Below are positions 55,215 through 64,000 of a stretch of DNA of 64,000 nt, one piece after another. Each line of letters opens with the position of its first letter. Position 1 is the stretch's first letter. Source of the DNA: Meandrina meandrites (Eukaryota; Cnidaria; Anthozoa; Scleractinia; Meandrinidae); the NCBI GenBank assembly GCA_963693305.1, contig OY855903.1, forward strand, positions 26,246,455 to 26,310,454, given 5' to 3'. The notes below the pieces were generated by a model. That model was not told the origin of the DNA. It saw nothing but the letters and a program-made list of their open reading frames with translations, and did no database searches. The position numbers and the translations under genes are program-made.

Positions 55215-55391
55215 TAATTGGGTCAGCTTCTCAGCTGTGTGCAGCTCTCTAGCTGGGTGGGTCGCTGTTCAGCTGATTTGGTATTTTGCAACTCAGCTTT
55301 ATGTATAACACGTCTGGCCAAGTTTCATACCATTCACGGCCATATGGCATGGTGTAATAAGTCAATTTTACGTAAGCTGTCTAGTGAAACC
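55215..55391 (+). promoter_or_regulatory. Gene 4 upstream region
   Basis: AGCTTCTCAGCTGTGTGCAG and further CAGCTG and CTCAGCT copies resemble the repeated motif upstream of genes 2 and 3, but the surrounding sequence is diverged. TTATGTATAACAC lies about 90 bases before the ATG. Confidence 0.4.
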
Positions 55392-55449
55392 ATGATTATG
55401 CAGGCCATTCTTTCTCTGTTTCTCGGATTAGCCCTCGGTACCATCTCAG
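55392..55449 (+). CDS. Gene 4 exon 1: signal peptide
   Basis: MIMQAILSLFLGLALGTIS plus a split glycine codon, then TCAG|GTATTG; same length (58 bases) as gene 2. Confidence 0.75.
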
Positions 55450-58400
55450 GTATTGTATTTCAGTGCTAGCCTACAGTTTGATGAAAGTAGTGTCAATTTT
55501 AACAATATTCTGCCATTCCACGCCTTTGTTTGCCTGCATTGTCGGAACCATATCATGTGCTTCATTATAGATGAAACGCTCTTGGTTTTGGACTTTTATT
55601 TGCCTCACAAAATGAGAAGAAACGTCTGGCACAAATCTGTCGAATTCTATCTAGCTACATACACTGCACTTCAGTCGCGTCGCATGCTCATCTCTCTTGC
55701 TCTGTCCTTTGATCGCTGATCAAACACATCCAGCAACCGGACCTTCACCCTATGTTTGATATACTTTGTATTAGAAATTAACGTAATGTATTTTACTGAA
55801 TGAACGTTCCTTGAGAGACGGCTGTACGAGGGAGATGATTGATTATTTTACACCGAATCCACGTCGCATACGGTCGAAGATGATGAAACTAAAACAACGC
55901 TGACGCTGGAGCTATCTGAAGCTCTAATCTATTACGAAATAAAAGTTTTGTCTTTTTTCTATCAGGCAAAGCAAAACAACATTTAAAGACGAGTCGGAAT
56001 AGACCCCTTTACGATATGTTGTTTTATACTTTTTAAACGTGCTAATAATGTTAGAGAGTTGTTGTTGTTCCTTCTCGCTACCTTCATCGTATTCGTTAAT
56101 AGATTTTTCGCTTATGTATCCAGTCACCTGGATTATCGACCGCCTCTCGACACCTGCTGCCCTGCGTTTCTTCACAACGTTTTTCTTTGCGCTGTGGTTA
56201 GTCAATCTCTTCTTCTCTCAGGTTCGTATTCAAACTCGTCTTTTACAACATGTTATTGAGTTGTTGTCGTTCGTATTCTTCCCGTTTTTGGTTTTACTTT
56301 CTTTCTGTTGCCCATGTTTACCAGACATTCAACCAGGTCTGGGTAGCTTTCATCGTGTTTTTCTTTTTCGCATTTTCCTGAAGTTCCTCGACGATCTTTT
56401 GGCTTGGCAAAGCAAACCGACTGTCCGCCATTTTTAAATTTGGTGTTCAAATTTGCCCTCTTCTACTGTATTTCCATAGTAACCTCCGTATTGCACTCTA
56501 TAACCCCTATTTGCACTCTAAAACCTATTTATGCGTTCGTCATTGAGCAATCAAAAACGCGATATTTTGTTGAGTATATAATAAGTTAATTTATTTTAAA
56601 TTGTCCTACGTTTGCCCCAAAACACTGCAATTTAGGAAGGACGAATTAGAACCTGCAACACAGCAAACTGTTGCAATGCCACAAAATAGAAGCAATAGAA
56701 ATACATTTCTGGCTTTTGGGGTTTTATGTTATGTGCTGTTTTAAACGGGGGGACTAGCCACCCAATCCACCTTCCTGGAATTGCTTCTGAGGTTTATTAC
56801 CAGTCTAGATATGGCGGGATGCTTTTGGTGTAGGGAGGGGTTTTATGGATGCTCCAGCTATCGATTCATTTGGCTTCAAACAATAAGTTTGGCATTTAGG
56901 ATTGATAATCAGGAGCTTCGACATATCGGCCTGATCTCTTACTACAGTAACTAATCGGCAGTTTTATGAAAATGACTTATTATGCATCTTTGCTTGTTAG
57001 AAGCTGCAGACTCCACAACAACAAGCGCAAATAACACAAAGGAGTAAGTTTTATTTTATCTAATGCTACACGTGACTTTCTTCACGCTGTCTTCCGAGTT
57101 CCGTGCATGGGGATTTCAAGTCATTACTCACTAATGAAACTGAGACCAAAACGCGAAACCCATGGATTTTGTCATTCGGGAAAGAAGCACCGTTTTTGAC
57201 AAAAACCAGTCTCCAAATTTTCTAATTTTAATTGTCTAAGACACCGAGGGATCATTTTGTGCGAGACAAATTGCGATTGGTTCTGGTTTATCATCTAATA
57301 CTGTGTTTACACTAGGCCGAAACATGATTAGTCTGATCACGAATGAAACATGTTTCGCTCTGAAAAGTGTTCACATCAGCCGGTGCGTTGCGCGAATCAT
57401 GATCGAAACATGTTTATTCTGATCATGATTGAAACAACCTCACGAGGTTGTTTTTCTATCATGATTAGATGAAACACGCTCAAAATGGCGGACAAAAAAG
57501 ATCGAAATTTGGGCCTCCGGGTTGGGCCTACTGTGAGAGCAAATGTTTAGTTGAAGTATGGGCCGATATAGCGATACGACAGCAATTAGTGGCGATGGCA
57601 TGGGCTGAATGCATTAACAAACAGTTTAGATGAAACATGTTTTGTCGAAACATGTTTACCCTAAACATGTTTCGCTTTTAATGTGATCACAGCTTAATAT
57701 CGGAACCGAAACGGCCCCTTTACTCCGATTGGTTAGAGAGTACTTTGGACAGACAATGAATAACACTGAATAATTCACTGCAGTGTGCAGATGTTAATTA
57801 ACGGTTGAATGATAAGGCTAGCTTAAGTTATCGGAATTATTTTTTAAAAAAACTGAAATTAAACAAAATCTTCATCGTTTTAGGTGCCTGCCCACTGTAA
57901 GGACTAAATGGTCACCGAAGGGGGTGTGCATACCATACCAAGCCAAGTTTCCAAACGGTTCCTGCAAAGACATCATTGGTTATCAACTAGTCTACGCAAA
58001 AACTCAAAAGGCACTACATAGGAGCGAAAGAGTGCGCCACATGGATCAACAACTCAGGACATTTATAATGCAGAAACAAGTGAATTCGTCAAGGAATAAT
58101 GCAACGGAAAAGTTTGTTGCTAACCGGCAAAAATGTCTGAAGAAGGATCATGACATGACCTGTCATGAATTCTTTAAACGCTGCTACATTTCGTCGTCCA
58201 GGCCTCAGTTACTATGCAGAGAAGCATGCGAGGATTTGATATTTAACGTGTGTAAGCAAGAAGCGAAAATATTTGCAGACTTTTTAGAGAGAATGCGGAG
58301 TTCCGGTCGTCGGTACGCCATTAAAGTAATGGACTGTACAGAAATGCCATTTCGGAATGAGTCGCCCAGCTGCTATTATCCTGACCAGATGCGAGGTTAG

Positions 58401-61400
58401 TGATGGGGGGGGGGGGGGGGGGGGGGTCTGGCCATGGTACCTTGGACTGCCATCCACTATATTTGATGCACGAGGGATTACGAAAGGGAGAAACCCTACA
58501 GTCCCTTGTACATCAGATGTCGAAAAACGCAGCGCGTGGTTAACAAACTGGAACACTTGGGAATTATTTGCAGGGAGAAGTCAAGAACAATGGGTTATGG
58601 GGGAAGATCCCTGCATTCCTTTGTCTTCCTACGCTAAATAGGGTTCAAAACTGGCTGGCACACAGCCTCAGTAAATAGGAAATGCGACTGGATTGTTCGA
58701 AGTAAATGAGTTACCAACTCGCCCCCACCCGAATGATTATACCCTTTTAACACATGCAATACCTCCCCAAACTCAAAATTTTTAAACGATGTCAATCCTT
58801 CTCACGTCAGGTCATCATCACTTTCACCGAACCTCTCTTAAGCCTAGACCAGCAGCTGTAGGATTATGTCTGCACACACGAAGTATACTGAACAACCACA
58901 TAATAAGAAGCTGTAGATTATTCCATGTTTATAGCCTTAGAGGTTCTTTTATTATGTGGTGTCTTTTGGGATTAAGGCAATTTATCTTCTTAAAAAGGTG
59001 CTTGCTACTGATCAAACAAGTGTAGTCAATTAGGGTTGTGGTCCCTTCCTCAATTGTCTAAAAAGCCAGGCTTCATTCCAAGCAAATACCTTGCAAATAC
59101 AAACTTTTACAAATCTACTAGAGTAGCGATTTCCTTCAGTCTACTAGCACTCTTTTTCAAATACCGTAACAGATAATAGCGAGATTAAGCATGACGTTAT
59201 ACGGCAAACGCAAGCTTGCCTTTCATTTTACCTTTTTATCGAAAAATCACACATTCACGACAAACACAAACCTACAAATTTTCGTGTAAAAACGACAGAC
59301 AGCAGAAAAACAAAAAAAAAACAACAACAAAGGACATGCTTTCAAATCTCTCTAATATCGTACTGCTATATATCATGCATTTCAGAGGCTATTTTTCTCA
59401 TGTTGTAAATAAGAATCTGTTAGAACGTTCAGACTCAGCAGGTTCCGATAAAATGGGGGTTTACGTGCCATAAATTTAGCCTACAGGTTCTTAATCACCA
59501 GTTTCTTACACGCGGGGTGGGGGTGGGGGGGGGGGGGGGGGTACTGTACGTTAAATCTGCATACTGATATGTCTCTTTTACCTTTCAATTTACGATCAGA
59601 CAAACTTAACGTTCTGGAGAGTGAAGGTAAGGAATATTTAAAGTCTTTGCACATTAAGAGATAAAAAAAAGTTCTGCAGGACAATTAAAAAAGCTTTGCT
59701 TTTGACTGTGGGTGCTTACCGTTTGTTGGAAAGCACCCGTTGGCATGTCCATTGAATATTGGTAAGGGATTTTCCAACATCAGCAAACCAACCTAACGAG
59801 ATGGCGCTTACCATTTGAAATTCGGTTTCCTGTTATTGGTTTCCGTTGATGGGAGACTGGAACTGGAAAACCGTGCAAATGGCAAGGAAATTTTAAACGT
59901 TCGTTCCGAACGGAAGGAGGTAGTCCACAATTTCCAAAAGGATTTTCAGAAAAATTACTGTTCCACCTGACTTTCAATCAACATTTACGGATTTTTTGGC
60001 TTAATGGTAAGGACCCAGTGCATCCCTTTGTCAGGTTAAAGATCAATTTTCACATAGGTCTGAAATGATGTACCATTAAATACCTAATAACAACTAATTT
60101 TTAAAAATAATGGTAATAAGTAAGGAAAATTAATATTAATTAATATTAAAGAAATTAATATTTAGAGCTTGATACTTATTCAGAAAAGGACATCTCATAT
60201 ATGATAAAATTGAAACCGAATGCTACATAGCTATCATGTTTAACAAATATAATACCTTTTTTGAGAAGTGGTCTAATTTCATAAACTAATGTGTAGTCAT
60301 TCCTTCATTTCGTTAGTTTTCAATTTTTTTTCTGTAGTTTACCTTTTTTAGCAACGTCTCGTTTAGTATAGCAGTTTTTGTAAATAGCTTTATTGTGAGA
60401 ATAAGTGTTATACGTTGTACGGTAATTTTGTTTTATTTAAATTAAAAAAAAGAAAAGGACATCTTTCAGCAGAACATAAGACTGCATCATTTAACGACAA
60501 CTTTTTAGCATCCTTTACAGTTGTTATGGAAACTTTGTAACAAAAGAAAATCAATCTTTTGTTGTAGAATGCTACTTCGGAGATGGGCGTGGTTACCGTG
60601 GCAACAGAAACGTAACGGTTTCCGGGTACACATGTCAGTCGTGGAATGCCCAATGCCCCCGTCAACACGATATCAATGGAACGATTTACAAAGAGTTAAG
60701 CGGCAATTTATGCCGTAATCCAGGAGGGTACGCTTTGGATGGGCCGTGGTGTTTCACCACACATAGAACTGTGAGATGGGAGTACTGTGATGTACCAAAA
60801 TGTGCCGAACGACGTAAGTAGATTGGCATGTCATTTGGCACAGGTTTTGCCAGTTGGAAAAATAGTGGAATAACTACTAGCGCGCGTGTATCCAGATCAA
60901 CGAAAATACTTTCTTGAGTGAGAAGGAAAACCAAGATCATGCCCAACTCCATAGACAAACAAAGATGGAGATACCCTTAAGGATCGGCCCATATTGTAAA
61001 CCGGAAGAAGTCAATGGAGTTCCTTCAATTATTTCCAAGCTTTTCTTCTCGATTTTTTGTTTAGTTGGTTGCATGGGAATAACATATCCATAAGGACTGG
61101 CTTCTGTCAACACGTTTTTAAAACATTGCTCAAGTTATACGACAAAAAAAATTATGGAACTTGAATTCAGAATAAGATACCATGGAACAGACAAAATCGT
61201 CTTACAGTCAAGCGCCTCGAGCAGTAGCCACCCGACAAAGTCTTTGACATCTTTTTGACAAGTTTCTGATTACTTTGATGGCTTCCCGGTTGCTCCAAAC
61301 TACCAATCAGATGCCTTGAAAAATGGAAGGCGAGGTACCGTTGCATGATTCGTCATCAAACGTTAGGGTTTGAAGCGATAATGCCAAGTTGAACTGGCAA

Positions 61401-63916
61401 TAAATAAAACTTTATGCCAACAAAAATTTTGTCAAACGTAACTTTTTGTACAGTGAATGCATTTTAAAGATTTTTGTGAGACCTAACTTTCAATTTCAAG
61501 TCTTCTGCGTTTATAAAACCGGTTGAAACTGAACGTTTCACAGATCCTTACGGAAATTTAATTTTATACGAAGCCAGCTGATGTGTAAGATTTGTACGTC
61601 TGAGTTAACGCTGTTTTATCCCGACGGTTTTAGCGAAGCAAAGCTCTTTTTGATAACTTAACAGTTACAAACAGTATTGGCCGCGGAAGGAAATGTTTTT
61701 TTTTAATATATTGCCAGTTCAACTTCATATTCGCTCGTTTGAACCGTTGTGCAACTGGAAGCCATCAAACGCATCAAAAACTTGTCAAAAAGATGTCAAA
61801 AACTTAGTCGGGTGGCTACGGTTCAGCGCGTTTGACTGCAAAGTAGTACTGAGTTCCACTTTCTTTATGCGCGAGCTTGTGTTTATTACATGGTATACTA
61901 CATTGTACTAAGGAACTAAGTCCCAGACTGCAGGGCCTTTATAGGAAAGTAACATATATCATCTAGGATATGAAACCATAAAATGATAAAGCAAGACAAA
62001 GCATGCGCAGTAAAAGGCAACATAGACTCCAAAATGGTCATTTAGGCCTTTGTGGCATACATTAGCCTTACCACTTATCAAGACAAAGTAAAATGAAAAA
62101 ATATACTGAAATACAGCAATCGTAAAAGGCACATAAAACGCTTTCATAAAAAGCAGTAACTGTTTCGCGCCACAGGCAGTGTTATGTAAAATGATGTACA
62201 TTGGGGTTACATCAGTAAAGACTAGGATGTGTTTGTTTATCTTATAGCGCCTTCAAATCCTCCAGTCAATTTTCAAGGTCACAACACCAGCTCAACAAGC
62301 ATAAAACTCACTTGGGGAGATGTTCCAAAAGACTTCATTCATGGAATACTTCTTGGATTTCATGTTGCCTGTGAAAGAGTCAGCAACGTGTCAGACAGGC
62401 ATTCTGATGACATTTCGGTGCCTACAAAACATGACTGGACGTTCAAAGGACTCCAAAAATATAGGAATTATCGTTGTTGGCTGAGAGCGTACAACAACTT
62501 TGGAATTGGTAACTGGAGTGAAAAACTGGTCATTTCAACAGACGAAGATGGTATGTTAAAGATAGAATGAAGGTTTGCGTTAAGTCTTTTACAATGACTG
62601 ATCTGCAGTATGCCTGGCTGGCTTGTGCTTATTTATTAGCAAAGTGACTGACTGACAAACTGACTGACTGACTGACTGACTGACTGACTGACTGACTGAC
62701 TGACTGACTGACTGACTGACTGACTGACTGACTGACTGACTGACTGACTGACTGACTGACTGACTGGCTCGCTGGCTGGCTGGCTGGCTATCTGGTTAAA
62801 TTCAGTACAGGTTGGCTTCGAGAGACGGACTTAATGCCTAAGGATTCACTGAGCAGAACTAATCTTGCTTCGGTGTTGAATTAGATAACACACCAACAGA
62901 GCTGCAGAGACAGCAGAACAAGCATGGCACAGAAACTGAGCAAAGTTGTGCAAAAGAAATCTAATGTGACATATTAGAAAGGGATCATACTGTTTCTTCT
63001 TTATAGTGCCTAGTTCTGCACCAGAAAATCTTAAAGTCCGGAACAAAACGTCTACTGGCATCCATGTAGAATGGGACCCAATTCCCCTCGAGTATCAGCA
63101 TGGACAAATACTGAGGTACAAAGTAGAGATAACTGCAGAAGAACAAAAGAGGCAGAGATCTAAACGAAGAGTGACAAATTACAAGTACACAGAATCAAGA
63201 TCACTCGCGTTCAATAGACTCAAGAAGTACAGGAAATATGTGATTAGTGTATCTGGGTTGACAAGAATAGGAGAAGGACCTGCTCGCTCTTTGACAGTGC
63301 AAGTTGACGACGATGGTAAGAACTAAGTAAAAACGTTATTTGTTAATAACGAAAGGGTCGTGAAGCGTATGCAAAGAGTATAATTTATGGTGACCTACAC
63401 TTCATACATTGAGAAGGTAGCCATCTCACGGAGTGAACCGTGCAAGACAACGCATCGAATGTGTAACTCGTCTCCAGTCTAACTTTGCAGGAGGCGTCTA
63501 AAATTCAGGCTATTTCACAGTACACAATGTTTCCATATATTTTTTAGGGTTATTTTGAATTACAGTGTTTCCAAGACAATGTACCAACCAGGCGGATGGG
63601 CGCAGCAGTAGGCTTTGTGTACATGTATATATTGCCTCCTTGAAAATAAGAGACTCGACTACAAAAAAAAAGCTGTATAAGAAAAACGAAAGATTTTCAG
63701 GGCTAACTTCGTGATTTTAGAAGCAACAAAATTGAGACACTGAAAAGGCGCCCACAAGGACATTTGGCTTAGTTTATGTCGCATGGACCAAGTGCACAGT
63801 GCATACCAAGTTCTCTGTAGTTCTATTCAAAATCGTTTTTTGTTGCTTACTGTGATTCTCAGGGCAAACTGACGAGATCCGGAAACCCGACCACAGCAAG
63901 GACACAATACAAATAG
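55392..63916 (+). CDS. Receptor gene 4, partial: CRD, kringle, FN3-1, FN3-2
   Basis: Visible exons: 55392-55449, 57001-57043, 57884-58395, 59600-59626, 60568-60813, 62248-62550, 63007-63315 and 63863-63916, all in frame (517 codons). The gene runs off the right edge before any membrane helix. Order: signal peptide (1-19), CRD (34-204), microexon, kringle (214-295), FN3-1 (296-396), FN3-2 (397-499), then an 18-codon exon. It keeps the FN3-2 domain that genes 2 and 3 lost. The pre-CRD cleavage motif is RTKW rather than RxKR. Its CRD is the most diverged of the four. Whether it has FN3-3, helix and tail must be read beyond this window. Confidence 0.75.
56010..56431 (-). pseudogene. Decayed Crypton-type tyrosine recombinase
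   Basis: On the minus strand a start region (MADSRFALPSQKIVEELQEN, ending at a stop after about 38 codons) is followed by TNHSAKKNV, SIIQVTGYISEKSINEYD and a downstream EKEQQQLSN. This resembles the N-terminus and the C-terminal catalytic part of DUF3504/Crypton proteins, which normally read TNHSGRK and VTGH there. The key Arg and His are changed (K and Y), the middle is missing and stops intervene. It lies in gene 4 intron 1. Confidence 0.6.
57001..57043 (+). CDS. Gene 4 exon 2: linker
   Basis: 43 bases between TTGTTAG and GA|GTAAGT, encoding EAADSTTTSANNTK with an NNT sequon. Confidence 0.7.
57301..57692. mobile_element. Foldback element with GAAACATGTTT units
   Basis: The ends CTGTGTTTACACTA and TAATGTGATCACAG are inverted, and GAAACATGTTT, a self-complementary motif, is repeated many times in between. 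Its style (GTGTTTACAC ends, short repeated arm unit) resembles the hexamer foldback at 29552. It lies in gene 4 intron 2. Confidence 0.65.
57884..58395 (+). CDS. Gene 4 exon 3: Frizzled-type CRD
   Basis: Ten CRD cysteines (GVC, GSC, KC, MTC, KRC, LLC, EAC, NVC, MDC, PSC) plus the N-terminal ECLP cysteine. It has a longer basic insertion in the second half (ERMRSSGRRYA). Donor GCGAG|GTTAGT, followed within 12 bases by a G-run of about 20. Confidence 0.85.
58396..59599. other. Gene 4 intron 3
   Basis: Holds poly-G tracts at about 58406-58426 and 59517-59540 and no recognisable element or exon. The first G-run directly follows the CRD donor. Confidence 0.5.
59600..59626 (+). CDS. Gene 4 exon 4: 27-base microexon
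   Basis: Encodes DKLNVLESE between CGATCAG and GAAG|GTAAGG; same residues as gene 3. Confidence 0.8.
60568..60813 (+). CDS. Gene 4 exon 5: kringle domain
   Basis: A complete kringle (GYRG, CQSW, LCRNPGG, GPWCF, YCDVPKC) with the extra cysteine (NAQCPR) and the shorter KELSGNLC form shared with gene 3. Confidence 0.9.
61205..61838. mobile_element. MITE of about 630 bp in gene 4 intron 5
   Basis: CAGTCAAGCGCCTCGAGCAG, then TAGCCACCCGAC, at the left are complementary to GTCGGGTGGCTA and GCGCGTTTGACTG at the right. The pairing continues inwards (GACATCTTTTTGACAAG/CTTGTCAAAAAGATGTC). A target duplication could not be fixed and no transposase is present. Confidence 0.75.
62248..62550 (+). CDS. 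Gene 4 exon 6: FN3-1
   Basis: FN3 domain with TWGDVPKDFIHG, YRNYRCWLRAYNNFG and GNWSEKL. 303 bases, closest to gene 3. Cysteine pair kept (VACER, YRC). Confidence 0.85.
62660..62765. repeat. (GACT)n microsatellite
   Basis: About 26 uninterrupted GACT/CTGA tetranucleotides, fading into GGCT units to about 62790. It lies in the intron between FN3-1 and FN3-2 of gene 4. Confidence 0.95.
63007..63315 (+). CDS. Gene 4 exon 7: FN3-2
   Basis: FN3 domain starting VPSSAPENLKVRN, with VEWDPIPLEYQHG and YRKYVISVSGLTRIG, ending VDDDG. 309 bases, phase 1-1; orthologous in position to gene 1 exon 7. Confidence 0.85.
63863..63916 (+). CDS. Gene 4 exon 8: short linker
   Basis: 54 bases, phase 1-1, GATTCTCAG to ATAG|GTAATG, encoding GQTDEIRKPDHSKDTIQI. 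It is either an extra inter-FN3 linker or this gene's stalk exon; the window ends before this can be decided. Confidence 0.5.
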   Translation, partial: GKLTRSGNPTTARTQYK

Positions 63917-64000
63917 GTAATGCAGACTTGCAACCGTTTCCCGAGGGTCTGGATGTAGGTAATAGAATACCAGTTGGACATTTCTCAGCTATCAGTAATT

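Overview
The window is eukaryotic nuclear DNA, AT-rich, with small phase-matched exons, long introns full of transposon debris and no operons. Gene content (cysteine-rich Frizzled-type, kringle and fibronectin III modules) and repeat types suggest a cnidarian, most likely an anthozoan such as a stony coral. The species is inference; the sequence alone does not name it.

The main content is a head-to-tail array of four paralogous receptor genes on the + strand: gene 1 (14637-25141), gene 2 (28397-40750), gene 3 (43345-50963) and gene 4 (55392 to beyond the right edge). I built the models by hand from splice sites, and every intron junction keeps frame. The common plan is: signal peptide, short linker, a 10-cysteine Frizzled-type CRD in one exon, an invariant-length 27-base microexon, a one-exon kringle, two or three one-exon FN3 domains, a juxtamembrane exon, a one-exon membrane helix, and a one-exon cytoplasmic tail of about 215 residues. 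CRD followed directly by kringle is the order of ROR receptor tyrosine kinases, but these proteins have no Ig domain and no kinase. FN3 domains and an unrecognised tail stand in their place. I did not recognise the tail family, and this array is the best candidate here for an undescribed system.

The copies differ in informative ways. Gene 2 has lost almost its whole tail yet stays in frame, carries three tandem juxtamembrane exons, has a decayed FN3-2 exon, and lacks both of two extra cysteines that the other three share. Gene 3 has no FN3-2 and has a candidate alternative exon with an in-frame stop before the membrane helix. Kringle length and FN3-1 sequence pair genes 1+2 and 3+4.

Left of the array, 1-5300 holds the end of an unidentified minus-strand gene and several short transposons. 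A large inverted duplication (arms about 5335-6695 and 9408-12215) follows. Its right arm carries the last exon of a small four-exon minus-strand gene (12855 to 9638, 132 codons), and its left arm a frameshifted copy. A Harbinger-type element interrupts the right arm and a Mutator-like foldback element lies in the loop. Introns and spacers of the array hold mariner/pogo, piggyBac, hAT and foldback elements, tRNA-headed SINEs, LINE and other reverse-transcriptase fragments, a decayed Crypton recombinase and several microsatellites.
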